Shown: positions 48,501 to 61,299 of the stretch, piece after piece
Numbering within the stretch: the stretch's first letter is position 1
How the letters are laid out: each line of letters starts with the position of its first letter
Assembly (NCBI GenBank): GCA_033026295.1
Contig: CM065185.1
Location: forward strand, 2,852,001 to 2,916,000
Length of the DNA: 64,000 bases
Reading direction: 5' to 3'
Source of the DNA: Channa striata
Lineage: Eukaryota; Chordata; Actinopteri; Anabantiformes; Channidae
Notes under the pieces: model-generated
Databases searched by the model: none
What the model saw: the letters and a program-made list of their open reading frames with translations, nothing else
What the model was told of the DNA's origin: nothing
Made by a program: the position numbers and the translations under genes

Positions 48501-49480
48501 TTTTAGCAGAGTGTATTTATGTGTACAAATTGAAATTTGTATTAGAGCTGACATAATCTCTTTCCAGCAATATTTGTCATCTCAACCACTGATAACAAAG
48601 TTCAATGCCGGCATGAAATCAAAGACTTTGTACCACTGTGAATTGCTCTTTACTTGTTTAAAAAAAGAGGAGCAAGAGAATCTAAAAGACTCAATGAAGC
48701 ATTTGTCACCTTTAGAGCTTGAATTGACATAAATAGTTTTTTAGTGGCAGCACAACAAGCTGAAAGCTCCAGAGTGACATTTTGCACCTATTTATACATC
48801 CAGCAGCCACAGAGGAAATGTTTGGGAGGCTTGCCTCTGATCACCATGGTCACTACTTTGGTCTTTAACAACTTCTGAGGGAAGTATTGTTTCTTTACAG
48901 ATGTTAATTGCTCCATCAAGTTCACTAGTTAGTTGCTAACATGTCTGCAGTTTGATGCTGAGCACACAATGTACAGTGGCTCCATCAGGGTTTATTCACT
49001 GGAAAAAGCTTCATCTACGATCACTGCGGTTGAGGGCAGTGACAGTTAATCTCTACACCGTAAAGCTACTGGCTGTAAAAACAAACACTTAACTATAAGA
49101 TGTTGAAACACTCCATTTGTCAGAACCTGGTGATAATTTATTCTCAGCTACTTATTTCACATTACAAGTCATTTATTGGTATTAATATTAGTATTTGTGG
49201 TTTTCCATCAGGCTAATTTTGTGAATAGTGCTTGAAAAGTTTCAAGCATGCATGTAATATGGGAACTGGACATCATATCGAAATATGGCTCATATTGACC
49301 TGTGTGAAAGTTTCTCAGTGAAGCAATTCTTGTGGCTTCCAGCCTTTAACATTTCAGCCTTTAAAAATCATCACCCTGGAAATTTCAAATGATTTCTAAT
49401 AAGAAAAATCCTTTTTGGACCAGTGGTGACACAAAAAGAAAAGGTGACAGGTAAACACTGCAGATACTTTTGAAAGAGAA
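45600..49480. other. Noncoding DNA, AT-rich, no gene seen
   Basis: Positions 45700-47000 are AT-rich and featureless. Positions 47300-47580 are rich in CAGACAGR-type imperfect repeats, which create the overlapping frames at 47151-47772. Positions about 47800-47980 are pyrimidine-rich. None of the frames has a domain. Confidence 0.5.
47734..47774. repeat. Compound AC microsatellite
   Basis: AC repeat of about 41 bases with two interruptions (AAACAC and AGACAC). Cys/Val-rich minus-strand frames here come from the repeat. Confidence 0.9.
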
Positions 49481-49560
49481 GCATCATCTTTGTGATACTT
49501 TGTAATACATCTTTGTGATGCACTGCATCATCTTTGTGATACTTTGTAATACATCTTGTG
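49481..49560. repeat. 44-bp tandem duplication
   Basis: The unit beginning GCATCATCTTTGTGATACTT at 49481 repeats at 49525 and stays identical to about 49557, where one T is lost. A single recent tandem duplication explains it. Confidence 0.85.
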
Positions 49561-52500
49561 TAACCACAGTTAGCTCGTCGTCTGTGCGCAAAGTGTTTCC
49601 CAAAGATCCTGATTTTTTCATCATCATCTGCCTTCAACCTTTTCTAAAACTAAAGTTGTCCTTTTGCTGTGACAGCCACATAAAGGGACTCCAGAGACTC
49701 CATTGTTTCTTTAACGTTGACGCTGACATCAAAGCAGTTTCATGATGATCAACTACATTGAGAGGGCACTACATCTGCAGCAAAAAATTAATTACCTGGT
49801 ACCAATAGCAAGTGGAGACAAGTCAGGCCGAGCCTTTGCCCTGCAGTGGAAAACAGCTATTATATACTTTGCCAAAAAGCCTAAAAATGGCCAATGACTA
49901 AATATTCCCTGCAGCCATGTGTACGCACCATTCACTAAAATAACACTAAAAGAAAGGATCAGCTGCATCTTTGTGGTTCAACAGACCACAGCCTGGAGTC
50001 TTCTCTAGTAAAACTATCATCTGATCAGGTAACATCAAACGAGCTCATCGACCTAAAATAAACCACAATCAAGCACGAAAAATTAAACATAAGTAGGTTA
50101 CGGCTGTTATTTCAATATGTGAAATACATTTTTAAGCATTGTTGTGTGTACAGTATGCTCCTCATTTTTGTTTCAACTTGCAGCTACAGGTTGTGAGGAT
50201 CAGCTGCAACTAAAAAAAGGCATTCCTGTATCGTTGGTCTGAAATAGGTCACTACAAATGTCAAATGAGTCTGAGTTTCAGTTATTTTACCTCCAGTTAC
50301 ATTGCACATGTAAATCCAAACATGAATAGATCTGTGAATGGGAATTTGAAAGAGATATGTTATCAACTAGCAGATTTGGTACTAGACTCATGTTTAGTAA
50401 ATGCTACTGAAGCAAAATGCTTTCATCATATCCTTTGATCATGTGTCAGAAAGTAAAAATGCTGATTTTCTTTCTGGTTTGCTAATAACTTTATTATTTA
50501 ATGCAGCCTGGCTCCTTTTAATAGCATTAGAATCATAGCCAATTGAATGCCAAATGTAGTCAGCATGTTCACAGTCATCTCATAAATAACCGAATCCAAC
50601 ATTTCATGGTTTGGCCATATGCCTACAGCTTCTAAAAATTTACTTTTAAAAAATGTTGGCATCTATCTAGTACATAGAAAATTATAGATAAATAAGAGCA
50701 AAAATCACATAAAATGTGACAGTTTGGTCTTATTGGTTCCACTGGGGAATAAGCAAACCTTTGACTGATCTCAAAATATATCTCCATAAAATATGGCATC
50801 TGACTCTGTCCAAAAACCATTAAAATGCACCGACCAGACACACTTCTACTGGATGACATATTTCTGAAAACTAAGACCCTTAAAAATATTGTCCACGCTG
50901 ATCAGAGTCTCCAGTTGACTGCATTGCCAATCTGGAGCATGCGGAGAAAAGTTTGTTAAAAATATCAGGGTTTTGGTTTTAGAAAAGAAGAAATGTGTCA
51001 CCCTGTGGAGCTGTGTGTCTAGCTGGTGTGTTTTTAATATTTTCTGGACAACAACTGAGGTCACAGATGAATAGGACAATCCATGCAACAAACTGACAGA
51101 CACTAAACATGAGTAGAGAAGATTAAATGTTGGTTTTAGTCTTTTTGTGACTGTGGACAACAGAATTAGTTTGGAAAAAGACTGAAGTTGTCTTTTAACT
51201 TTGCTGAAGACATAAAATGTACACTTATATTTCACTATCCTGTCAAATAATAACATACCTCTTAGTTAGCAATTAATCCCAAGACGAATATCAATATTTA
51301 TCAACCAAAAGAGAATAAAATATACCCTTACGTATTAGGATGAGCTAGGTGGATGTCCTGTTAATTAAGCAAGTCTTTGATGGGATTTATGCCACCTCAC
51401 ATCCCACAGTCGAGGCCCCTGTAAACTTTAGGTCCACTGCATATTTATAAGTAGTTCAGGAATGCTTGCTCAGGATTATTTTAGTCTGATGCAGAGCATC
51501 TGTTTAAACAGAACCTAAATGACCCTTTTTTTTCAGAGCAGCATAAAGCACAGATGTAATTTCAGGTCTTTCTTTTTTCACACCCACTATCTGCACCAAA
51601 GTGTCTTTCTCCTGTAATGATATCCCAAAAGGACACAAAAAAGACAGACCTTACACATTATATCTTTGTAGAAAAGTAGAAAGATTATGCCCTGCATATT
51701 CTGTTGAAGTCTGTAGACATATGACACTTGATCCAATTTTTTTTCCGTGTGCATTTGTGAGCTTTTGTGCTTAAATTATACCCTCCAATAAGACCCTATT
51801 AGCTTTTACCCATTTGCTCTGTTGAACATTATAACCTTCATAAAAAAAGCACACAAAAGCCCCACAATCACATAAATCAGACATGCATAAAGTCAGCAGT
51901 GCCAAAACAAATCATATCTAGTCATGGTATTAACATGTGTGCGTGCTGGAGAGGAAAAGTGCCCATCCACCCAGATGCGAGCTTACTACCAGCTGGCTCT
52001 CAATGTAAAATGCAAAATACCCCAACAGACGCCAAACTGATCCTACAAGCAGAAGATGTTGCCATCAGCAGCAGCAGCTCCAACAGAGCACGGAAAGCAG
52101 GTAAAACACCCTGGCCGCTGGCTAAATCAGTCTAATTTAAGCCGCTACAGCAAGCGTAACATTTTCCAACACCTTAAGGGCTACAGGGCGCTCTTAACTC
52201 GCCTTGTAAGTTACTTCTGTGGCAGATTAAATATCCTCTTTCATCGATCATGCATGGAATGAATCTAATCCATCAAATTTCTTCTTTAAACTTAATCTTC
52301 TGACTTGAATTTGGCAACAATCTATTGCGTGTTGCCGGGACTGAAATTGAGTGAGCAAAAAATGCACAGTCGCTGCAGGAGTGGTTTATCAGAAACCCTG
52401 CTGGCTAAAGTCATGTTTTCTTCTGTTTCTATTCATTTCTAATTATTGGCTCCGATCCATTTTACACTCATTCAGATTGTGAACACATCATTGCAGACAA

Positions 52501-54460
52501 GCTATATTTCAAGGTTGTTACACTTTCTTCCGGCGTGTGAGAACTGTTGGTATCAAGTATGCAGTGTTGCTTTGTCCTGTTGCCAGGTACATTTCCTTCA
52601 GGACTCTGCAATAGGATGGCAGTATATTAGTGTCATACACAGATTTAAAGAAGTTAACCAATTGTTAAACCTACGGGTGCGAATAATGGCCAATGAAAAT
52701 AAACAATGTCATCTTTTATTGAAACCTGCAGTTTATCCAGAGGTATGACACGCTCAAGGACCAGCTCAGTCTGAAAAAAGCTCTTTTCACTACACCAAGG
52801 TTTCCCGGTGAGTCTAATCATCTCCTGTTGCTTTTAATTTACTTTGCTAAAAAGCAGCAGGTTTCACAAGGTTGTTGGAAAAGGCCTCATGCTCCAAAAA
52901 TCCCCATTACACAAACATTTGATAAACAATATGTTACTGCGGATAGTTGCAGTACACTCCAGAAACCTCATTTTTACACTGACCTTGTGCATCATCGTCT
53001 CAGCATTTGTTGCAGTGGAATGTTTAAAGAACGAACACACTCTTCTAGACTTAATCACTGCTGTCAACTATGTGCTAAATCCTGGCACTGCCTTCACTTC
53101 TCGGTTGCTGGGCGCCTTCAAAGGCCACCTGTCCTGTATCTTCCAGCCGCTCCAGGCCAGCGCCTGTGCAGACATCATGCCAGCAACTGTGGCTTCTCTT
53201 GTCTCCCTTCTGGCCAGCTAACAACCAACCTCCATGGTGAGGAAAGCCTCACAGCCTGGCCTCCAGGAGCATTACCCCAACAATAGAAGGGGTTCACTCT
53301 TGAATGAGCCTCAGAACCGTGAAGGTGCAGCTGCAAAACCTCGTGTGACTGTGAGAGTGAATATGGTCTGATTTTAATTCGCTTAAAGGTGCTGAGACCA
53401 TTATAGACAGATCTGAGCTGTAAAGGTTGAGATATAATTGCCGTGTACCCAAGCGCATGCGTAGACAACAGCCCCTTCATCTGCGTCACTGTTGACGTAT
53501 TTTTTTACTTAGTTTGTGCATAAATTTGAAATGTCAGCTACAAAAGGGCAGGCTTAGGACTAATCACACTTGACCCACAATGGAATTTCCTCTACATCAA
53601 CTTCTGCTATTTCACGAGATACACAAAAGCCAGGACATCACTCGGGTTAATTATGCTGCTGGTTATCTAAGGAATAGGATGTTTTTCTTTACCATGAATA
53701 TGTCCAAAACATCCTGGAGAACACACAATATATTGAAATAGTATTCTGTTGAAACAACTGTGAAATAAAAATGTAATATATACGTTTACATTTTTAATTC
53801 CAGCCTGGTTTTAGTTGACAGCTGGATGGATTTCCCTTCTCATATCTGTGTGAGAAAGACGAAGAGCAAATCACAGGCCTTTATCATAATCCTCTATTAA
53901 ATCATTTTGTTCTGAATTACATTCCAATAAATCATAATGTTTTGTCTCGACTTTGCTCTTTCTATAGTTTCCTGGCAACAATTTCATATAGTTGAGATTT
54001 TATTTTTAATTATTGCTTTGTTTGTAACATCACAGATTCCAAATCAGTTGATTCATTATCCTAATTTGTTTATCATAACAACCATAATTATTTGCTAGTG
54101 TTGGCCTTAATAACTACACAGCATTTTATGATTCAAAGGAGTTTGTAAAGTGTTTTTTAACTACAACTGAAAGGTAAACGTGTTTACAGCTACTCCAAAT
54201 GGCCCCACTCAAAGGGCAGAAATCAAGCCGCCTTAACCTTTCAAAATAATGCACATGTTTGAATCCATTCAAGGAAATAATTCAATAATACAAATTATAA
54301 GTTTAGAAAATACATCTTGCCCATCTTCTTTACAAGAACAGAGGCAAGTTACAGACACGGTTCTTCAAATTTTAGAGACAGAAAGGTCTAGGAAAAGCTG
54401 TTAAACTGTTGTTCAATAAGCAAATCAGAAGACTGTACAAAGCATACTGACCTCATCCAT
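49560..54460. other. Noncoding AT-rich DNA, no gene seen
   Basis: Frames at 50846-51256 (136 codons, minus) and 52828-53286 (152 codons, plus) are the longest. Neither has recognisable motifs, and the second overlaps another long frame in a different register. I found no RNA gene or repeat family. Confidence 0.5.
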
Positions 54461-54464
54461 TAAC

Positions 54465-55188
54465 CACTCACCAGCCGCTTTATTAGGCACAGCTAACTGC
54501 TCATTAATGCAAAAATCTAATCAGCCAATCGCATGGCAGCCACTAAATGTATTTAGTCATTTACACATGGTCAAAATGATCTGCTGATGTTCAAGCAGAG
54601 CATCAGCACTGGTAAGAAAGGTGATTTAAGTGACTTTGAACCACTGACACAGTGGTTGCTGTTGCCTGGCGTATTTCAGACACTGCTGATCTACTGGGAT
54701 TGTCACCCACTACTATCTCTAGAGATTACAGAGAATGGTCTGAAAAAAGTGAGAATGTCCAGTTTTCTGGGTAAAAATACCTTTTTGATGTCACAGGTCA
54801 GAGGAGAAAGGCCAGACTAGTTGGAGCTAAAAGAAAGAGCTATGCAGAAGAATCTAACAGTAGATAATCACACCCTTTATCCCTAAGAACAGGAAACTGA
54901 GGCTACAATTCACAACAGCAACAACAGAACGTTGAAAAAAACGTATCCCAGTGTGATGAGTCTCAGATGGTAGGATCAGAACTTTTAGATGTGATCAAAC
55001 AGGAGATTGGAATAAAGGGTGTGTAGTTGACAACTCTGCAGCAATTCCATTACGCAATCATGTTAATATTGAACAAAATCTCCAAAGAATGTCTCCAACA
55101 CCTTGTTTGACCGGTGCCATGGAGGATTAAGACAATTCTGAAGGGAAAAGGGGTCCAAGCCAGCACTAAGGTGTCACTACTAAACTTC
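54465..55188 (+). mobile_element. Tc1-family DNA transposon, internally deleted and decayed
   Basis: The left end CACTCACCAGCCGCTTTATT is the terminal repeat of a widespread fish Tc1-like family. The body keeps transposase DNA in order: the start region at about 54611-54641 (AAGGTGATTTAAGTGACTTT), then a helix-turn-helix part, then the 3' end around 55110-55170. The catalytic DDE centre is missing because roughly half of the usual 1.3-kb element is deleted between about 54950 and 55000. The right terminal repeat survives only as AAGGTGTCACTACTAAA and lacks its outer half. Confidence 0.85.
54587..55170 (+). pseudogene. Tc1 transposase remnant
   Basis: The family protein binds the terminal repeats through paired helix-turn-helix domains and cuts DNA with a DDE/D catalytic core. 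Here the second helix-turn-helix is readable at about 54667-54750 as ISDTADLLGLSPTTISRDYR, in a different frame from the 77-codon open frame at 54587-54820. At least one frameshift therefore lies upstream of it. Stop codons follow, and the catalytic part is deleted. It cannot make an active enzyme. Confidence 0.8.
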
Positions 55189-55189
55189 A

Positions 55190-56317
55190 TTTTATCCTTG
55201 TCACAAAGCAATTGTATTGAGATGTTTTTAGACTGAAAGCTACGTTCGTTGGCTCGGGTTATAGGGTTACCGTGGAGCTACAACTGTGGCGTCTTGTTTT
55301 AAAGAGAACCAGACCCTCACCACCGACACTTATAGTACTTAACAAAACAAAACTAGGTCTCTTAAACTGATCCAGTCCACTGCTAAAACAGGATATGAGT
55401 GAACCAAAAAACATCAAGAATCAAAAGGAGGCCAGCTGGTGTTATACCCTTGTTCTTCGATTGCCACCTAATGAAAAGTGTGTGTGGCTGAGTGGAGGGA
55501 AACCTAATTTTGGGACAGGCAGAGTCAACAGGTGATAAGCTGCACTAGGTCTCACATACAGACCTTATCAGCAGCATCCCCTGCTGGTGCTCACGCCCCT
55601 CCACGCCACTATTCACAAATTAAAAAAATAAGACTACAAAACCGCGTATAATAATATCAAGTAAAGTTAATATCTAGGAAATTAATTTAAATGGCATGTA
55701 TATCCTTCTGGATTTCTTCACAAAACAAAAAGTAGTTGTTGTAGCATAGTGTCAGTCACAGATCCTTAACCCATGCTGCTTTACATTGAGAAAATTGGTT
55801 CTTTAGTTACTATAAATAATTACTATTATATGACATTATTGAGATTATGAAATAAAAATGTTGTCAACCCTAATACTGGGAACAAGGATTATCTGAATAT
55901 GCAATGTTAATTTTAATCACTAACAGCAATACATAATAAATATTAACCTGTACACAGATATCATAATTAAAATTCCATCATGAATGACACGTTTCATCTA
56001 AACTGGTCTTAGGATAAAACTGTTTTATTTGTTTTTGTTACCTAAATTTTACATCATCATAGCTACCAAATTTCTTTTTCCATATCCGGGTACTTGATGT
56101 GGCTCTCAGATAAAAGAAATTCTTGATAAATACATTATAAACTTTAAGAAAAACAAGGAAATTGAGGAGCTTTAGTGCAGCTCTTTCATCCACCATAAAT
56201 AAATGAGCAGTTCCTCAGAATTTCAAACTGAATTTGGTAGTATTGTCTCTCTATGCATTGTTAATGTATGAAATGTCTGCAAATGTATCTACTGTTGGAA
56301 AATGTGTGATTTGAATT

Positions 56318-56320
<3 letters not shown>
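55190..56320. other. AT-rich noncoding DNA
   Basis: No gene is seen. A weaker CTCF-like match (CCAGCAGGGGATGCT on the minus strand) lies at about 55572-55586. Positions 55600-56300 are AT-rich and featureless. Confidence 0.5.

Positions 56321-56321
<1 letters not shown>

Positions 56322-56358
<37 letters not shown>
56322..56358. repeat. (TG)18 microsatellite
   Basis: Uninterrupted TG repeat of 37 bases. Confidence 0.95.
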
Positions 56359-56359
<1 letters not shown>

Positions 56360-56780
56360 TTAACTTGTCAACTTTCATCTTCAAGAGCAAAGGCTCAATG
56401 TCAAGCTGCCAACGGAAAGAAGGCATTTCCCCTTTCTAGTCTTTGTTCCCAAAGTAAAGATTTCACATCAGTGTAACTCTTAGAGAAAACGCCCTCGCTG
56501 GAATACTAAAACAACAAAGAATAGACACACCTACATAAATATTGTTAAGAGTCATGAGAGAAGAAAAGATTTGGGATACATCTAACACGATCACTTGGGA
56601 CAAGCATGAGAGAAGAGATGTGCTCATAAACAACAAACACAACAACAGCCAAGTGAGAGATAATCTCAGTAATGATGATAATCACCAACCATCCAAGCAG
56701 AGAGAAAATAAAGTTTGAACAAATGATATAATGGTTAATTCCCCCGCCATCCCCCACCTCGCCCGACACACGGTGAGGAG
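56360..56780. other. Noncoding DNA, no gene seen
   Basis: Short minus-strand frames without motifs; nothing else recognised. Confidence 0.5.
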
Positions 56781-57090
56781 TGAATTGGCAGTGGCTGAGC
56801 AGCTAACAGTGATGAATTGTCCATACCTGCGATCATATTAACAATAATTAGGGCAGTATTGTATTTTGTACAGTGATGAAAATGGATTCCGTGAGTAAAA
56901 TACAAAGCTAAAGGTGAGACGTGAAAGCGGAATCTTTGTCGTCTCTATGTAAAATAATTCCGCATCATGTTCGCTTTCTCTTTCATCAAGGGCTCGTATT
57001 GTTTCGGCACGGCTGCGGCTGACAGAGTGTAATTTACAGGTGGAGCCAGGCTTCCTGCTATCCACGAAAAATTGGCCTCCATTTTCTGAC
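56780..57090. promoter_or_regulatory. CNE-like candidate island
   Basis: Complex sequence standing out in AT-rich, repetitive DNA. It contains ATTAACAATAATTAGGGC, CGGCACGGCTGCGGCTG and GAGTGTAATTTACAGG words. Minus-strand frames at 56838-57208 have no domain. It is the only such island recognised in the right third of the window. Confidence 0.4.
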
Positions 57091-58150
57091 ATCTAGGCTT
57101 TTGGAAGTATGATTTCTTTGATCTTTTCAGCCCCACCAGACATTTTCTCATTTTCCATTTTACATCATCCCCTGTATACCTCCTTCTCTTCCCTTCTTCT
57201 TGTCCCATCTAGCTTTCTTTCTGTATCGTCAAACTATCTGCCCCCCTGATTTCTTTTTAGTCCTGTCACTTATGTTTTCTTTATCACTTGTCTTACTCAT
57301 CTCCCAGCTTCTTTTGCTTTTCCTTCTTCCTGTTACACTGTCATTCAGTTTAATTTACCACGGCTTTATCCCAACCACTGCCTTTTGTGTATTTTTAACT
57401 AAGTGTTTGAATATGTATATGTGTTTTTTTATACATACATACAGACAAAGAGTGATGTCTTGTGACAGAATGTGGTTTTAAATTTTAAACGGGTTACAAC
57501 ATTTTGCTTTCTTTCTGACAATCAGACCTTTCTCATCTTTTTATGTGACCTAACACTGGGTTTTTGCATAGCTGGTATTGCAAAAGACTGAAACAGGCAT
57601 GGAGTTGGCTTCCTGAAACTTTTAAAAGTTCACCTACAACACCTCTAAATCTTAACGTCTACATATGTTGTATGTATATTAAGCTGTCTCCTGTGTCATC
57701 AGTTTTCCGTAGTCAGAGCTTCCTTCCTGCAGGTGACAGGCTCTCTATCCTTTCAAACCATGGACTTCACTATTCAACTCTTTTAGAGAATCTCTCCTCT
57801 AAATCTCCTCTGATGACTCTGAGATCTTCTCTGAAGTCTCTAGTTTATTAAAAATTCCAACTCAATAAAAAATATCTGACCTACAAATGAGGTCAAGCTA
57901 AAATTACATTCATACAGAACTGATGCCAGACTCCAATTAACATATTGCTCTAATTCACAAGATTCTGTTGTCCAACGCAGGTCGTTCAATTAGGGTAAAA
58001 ATCAAAAATAAGACATGTGTGACTGCACTACTACAGCCTAAACAATTAGTTCCACAGACCTAATACTTGCAAAGTACAAAATATGTTTAATATGTTCACT
58101 TTTAACCTTCACATAATACTGAATCAATATAAAGCGTAAGAGTACCAGCG
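57090..58150. other. Noncoding DNA, partly pyrimidine-rich
   Basis: Positions about 57110-57340 are T/C-rich, explaining the Phe/Leu-rich frame at 57200-57481. No gene or transposon identified. Confidence 0.5.
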
Positions 58151-58423
58151 GTAAAGGAATTTGTTTTTTTTGTTCAGTTTTATAAACAACTGTACAACAT
58201 ACAAACACAGTCTCATGTATAACCATTTTACTTATAGTCTCAGCAAAAAAACAAATACATTTTAAAATTAAAATAAAATAAATACAAATTACAAAAAATA
58301 AATATTAAGAGTAATGTGGGTATGAATGCTACTTATAAATTAGAATTCATAGAGAAAACATTACAAATAAAATAAGTAAAATGACAATAATTGTTTAAGC
58401 ATTTCAAACAAGAAACAAAGAAT

Positions 58424-59531
58424 TTATATTTCATAAAAGATTTCTTCTGGGAACAATCTAACAGATTTAATATAATTATCTACTTCGATATTAAATGATT
58501 TAAAAGATGGCAGGTTTTTGGAGAACTTGGATCTGTGAATGTGAAACTTACCGTTCAAACTGACTAAATTGACCAAATGTTGTAGTTCATGATTGTTGTT
58601 CATGAAAGATAATAAAAGTAAGATAATAGCTTTAAGCTCCAATTTAATCGTGTGAGTAGTTTTATTAGTAAAGTACAATTCCAGCTTTCTCCAAAATGAT
58701 TTAGTGTGAGAGGATTCAAAAAAGAGGTGTTTAATATCTTCTTCTGCACTGTACTGACAGGCTGTACTGACATTTACAAATTTTGATATATAAGAATTAG
58801 TAGGGTATACATGATTTAGGATCTTAAAATGTACTTCTCTAATTTTATTATTAATAACAAATTTATGGGCTAGATTCCAGCTTTTCTCCATGTGAACATG
58901 TGTAAAGTAAGAACCCTCAAAAAACTCCCCACAAAGGGAAATTTTCCTTTTACTATAGAAATATTTTCTAATGTGTTTCTTAGTGCATGTCTTGCTTTTA
59001 ATGTCAATGCTCTAAATACAAAATATGATACGAGGTTTTTGGGTATTTGACATTCATAGTAACATTTTGATACCTGTAAAATTCCACTGGGGATAGCATT
59101 TGTAACCACTTGAAATTCTTTGAAAGTTACTGGAAACAACTGAGAATTAAAAATTCTTGAGTTCATAACTCAGAAGTCAACCCGTTTCACTCTGTCTGAC
59201 AGGTAAGGTATTTTTATGTATCCACTTCTGTAGATACAGTGATTTATTCTTTCTGGTTAGGTATTCATTATTATAAATAATCGTTTTATGGGGCGAAAAG
59301 TTAGAGTCTGCTGATGAAGTTTTGTGGTAATGTGCCTAATTTAGTTACATCATAGTTATATAATAACAAAAATTGCAGACCTCCCATTTTTCCAAATACA
59401 TTCATTGGAATGAAATACCAAAGAGAATCTGGAACCTTTAGACACTCCTTTATGTATTTTATCTTAAAGGTATAATTCACATCCACAAAATCCAACAGCT
59501 CCACGCCACCTTCTGCCCTCACATCTGCCAA
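58424..59531 (-). pseudogene. LINE ORF2 C-terminal region remnant
   Basis: Three open pieces continue the ORF2 product: 59531-59301 (LWYFIPMNVFGKMGGLQFLL, a conserved Tx1-type block), 59166-58870 and 58891-58424. The last contains HKFVINNKIREVHFKILNHV and a degenerate zinc-knuckle-like CQYSAEEDIKHLFFES, in which expected cysteines are replaced. It ends at a natural-looking stop at 58424. The sequence left of this to about 58200 is A/T-rich and probably 3' untranslated region. Confidence 0.8.
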
Positions 59532-59585
59532 GATCTCTTTTTTTAGGTGATGTTAATCACTTGGTTTTATTGATTAATGTCTTAT

Positions 59586-60270
59586 TTATTTATTTCCAGG
59601 TGTTTTGATGTACAGAGAGAGACTAGGATATACAAATCTAGAAATATTATCTGCCTTATTTAGAAGGACCCTCCCTATCATCGATAAGTCTCTTTGTAGG
59701 CTCATATTTAAGATGTTTTTTGTTTTCTGTATCTTTGGATTGAAGGTTTTTTTGGAGTTCTTTAAGATTTTTAGAAATGTAGATTCCAAGATATTTAAAC
59801 AGGTTTTTAACTGGAATATTGCATATTGAAATTTCATGTGTGTCATGTATACTTAGAATTTCACATTTTGCCATATTCAATTTCAATCCCAATGCCAAGG
59901 AAAATTAGTTTTTCAGGTTCAATGCTTGATTAATTTGACGTTTATTTCTTAGGAATAAACAGTATCATCTGCTAGTTGAATCTCTTAGCCAAATACTGTT
60001 AGACCTTGACAATGACGGAAGTGTATAGTATATGTAGATAGTATTTCAACAACAAGTAAAAAGAGAAATGGAGAGCTAGGACAGCCTTGGCAGAGTGATC
60101 TATGGACTGGAAATTGTTTTGTGGTATTAGGGAACATCAAAACACAACTAGTAATACATTTCTAAAGTAATCTAATATTGGAGATGAATGAATTTCCAAA
60201 ACCAAAGGCTTGAAGTGATTTAAATAAAAAATCGTGCTCTGGAGTGTCAAATGATTTGTAAAAATCTAGA
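59586..60270 (-). pseudogene. LINE ORF2 reverse transcriptase domain remnant
   Basis: Motif A reads DFYKSFDTPEHDFLF (about 60222-60267). The next motif reads CQGCPSSPFLF (60059-60091). The catalytic motif reads LADDTVYS (about 59953-59978), with the two metal-binding aspartates intact. Then come GLKLNMAKCEIL (about 59860-59890) and RDLSMIGRVLLNKADNISRF (about 59630-59690), the thumb-region signature of Tx1-type LINEs. Stops and frameshifts separate these pieces, and the region N-terminal to motif A is deleted. Confidence 0.85.
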
Positions 60271-60479
60271 AATAAAATCAAGGCACCTGAAGAAATATAA
60301 TCAGAGTAAAATTAAATTTAAAGTCCCATTTTTGTATATTATTAATTTCTTTATCTTTGATTATTTTATCATCTTTCTTTTATTCATTTACAAAAACATT
60401 CATCTTGTAGTTGAGTACAATTAAATTCCCAGTATCCACGTACATCTTTTTTTTACCCAGACAGGTTAACAAAGGTAAT

Positions 60480-61140
60480 ACTTATCATTCCATGATCGCT
60501 AAAAGGGGCATAGACATGTGAGGTTTCAGAGATGAATGATACTGCTGAAGACAATATAAGCCATAGATCAATTCTAGATTCATGTAAATTCCCTCTGGTA
60601 GGGATACATAAAACGTCAAACATCAGTAACATTTAGTTGTCCACAAAAATATGAAATTACCTTAAAACCTGATTCAGACAATTTCCTTGGTGGTATTCTG
60701 TCTATGTGATCATCGCGTCCATCATTAACGTCATTATTAAGTAGGAGTTTTTATATTTCCCTTTTCTCCTTTTCAGTTCCACAGCGAGATTAGTAATCAA
60801 ATTCTTAGCAAAAGTATTATTATTGGGTCCATAAACATTACATATCACTAACACAGCACTGTTTGTTTTTAACACCAAAATAATCCATCTGCCAAAGGGA
60901 TTCTACCACATCTTTTAGTTTATTTAGCAAAAAAGCGACAACTGCTGAGTTATTAGAAGCATGATTTAAATAAATCTGATCTCCCCATTGACTTCTCCAA
61001 TATTTACCATCTTCATCACACAAATTAGTTTCTTGTAAAAGAATCAAATTAGCATTTGAACGTCTACAGAATAGAAAATTTGATTTCCATTTGATAATAT
61101 TTCGATTGCCCCTAAGATTAAGAGAAATTATTTTGTTGTT
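60480..61140 (-). pseudogene. LINE ORF2 endonuclease domain remnant
   Basis: Exonuclease-endonuclease-phosphatase fold that would nick target DNA to prime reverse transcription. Readable signatures in order are SLNLRG near the start, LLQETN (about 61030, catalytic Glu), WGDQIYLNHASNN, NVYGPNN (about 60820-60840), SRIDLWLI (about 60560) and SDHGMI (about 60490-60505, catalytic His). The catalytic motifs are still visible, but stops interrupt the frame (for example after about 60838) and frames shift. The open frame at 60838-61152 uses a GTG at its 5' end because the true start was lost at the Gypsy junction. Confidence 0.8.
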
Positions 61141-61143
61141 CTC

Positions 61144-61260
61144 ACAGACCACAAGAACTTAGAGTCTCTCCAAACCGCTAAACACCTTAACCCTCAACAG
61201 GCACGTTGGGCACTCTTTTTCAGTCAATTTCAGTTCACCCTCCACCCACCATCATTTTGA
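61144..61260 (+). pseudogene. Gypsy RNase H C-terminal tail
   Basis: The frame reads TDHKNLESL, then LNPQQARWALFFSQF, the highly conserved end of fish Gypsy RNase H, and stops at TGA 61258-61260. The Asp of TDH is an RNase H active-site residue, but the rest of the domain is missing. The tail begins within a few bases of the LINE junction. Confidence 0.8.
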
Positions 61261-61299
61261 CTCGTCCAAGGAGGAGGAGAGACCTGACTACATCCTTTC

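Noticed and set aside
52828..53286. Two overlapping plus-strand frames of 152 and 125 codons
   Set aside because: No motif, different registers over the same DNA, and lengths within chance for the window.
60838..61152. 104-codon frame as a complete protein
   Set aside because: Its first codon is GTG at the Gypsy junction, and the content is the LINE endonuclease N-terminal part.
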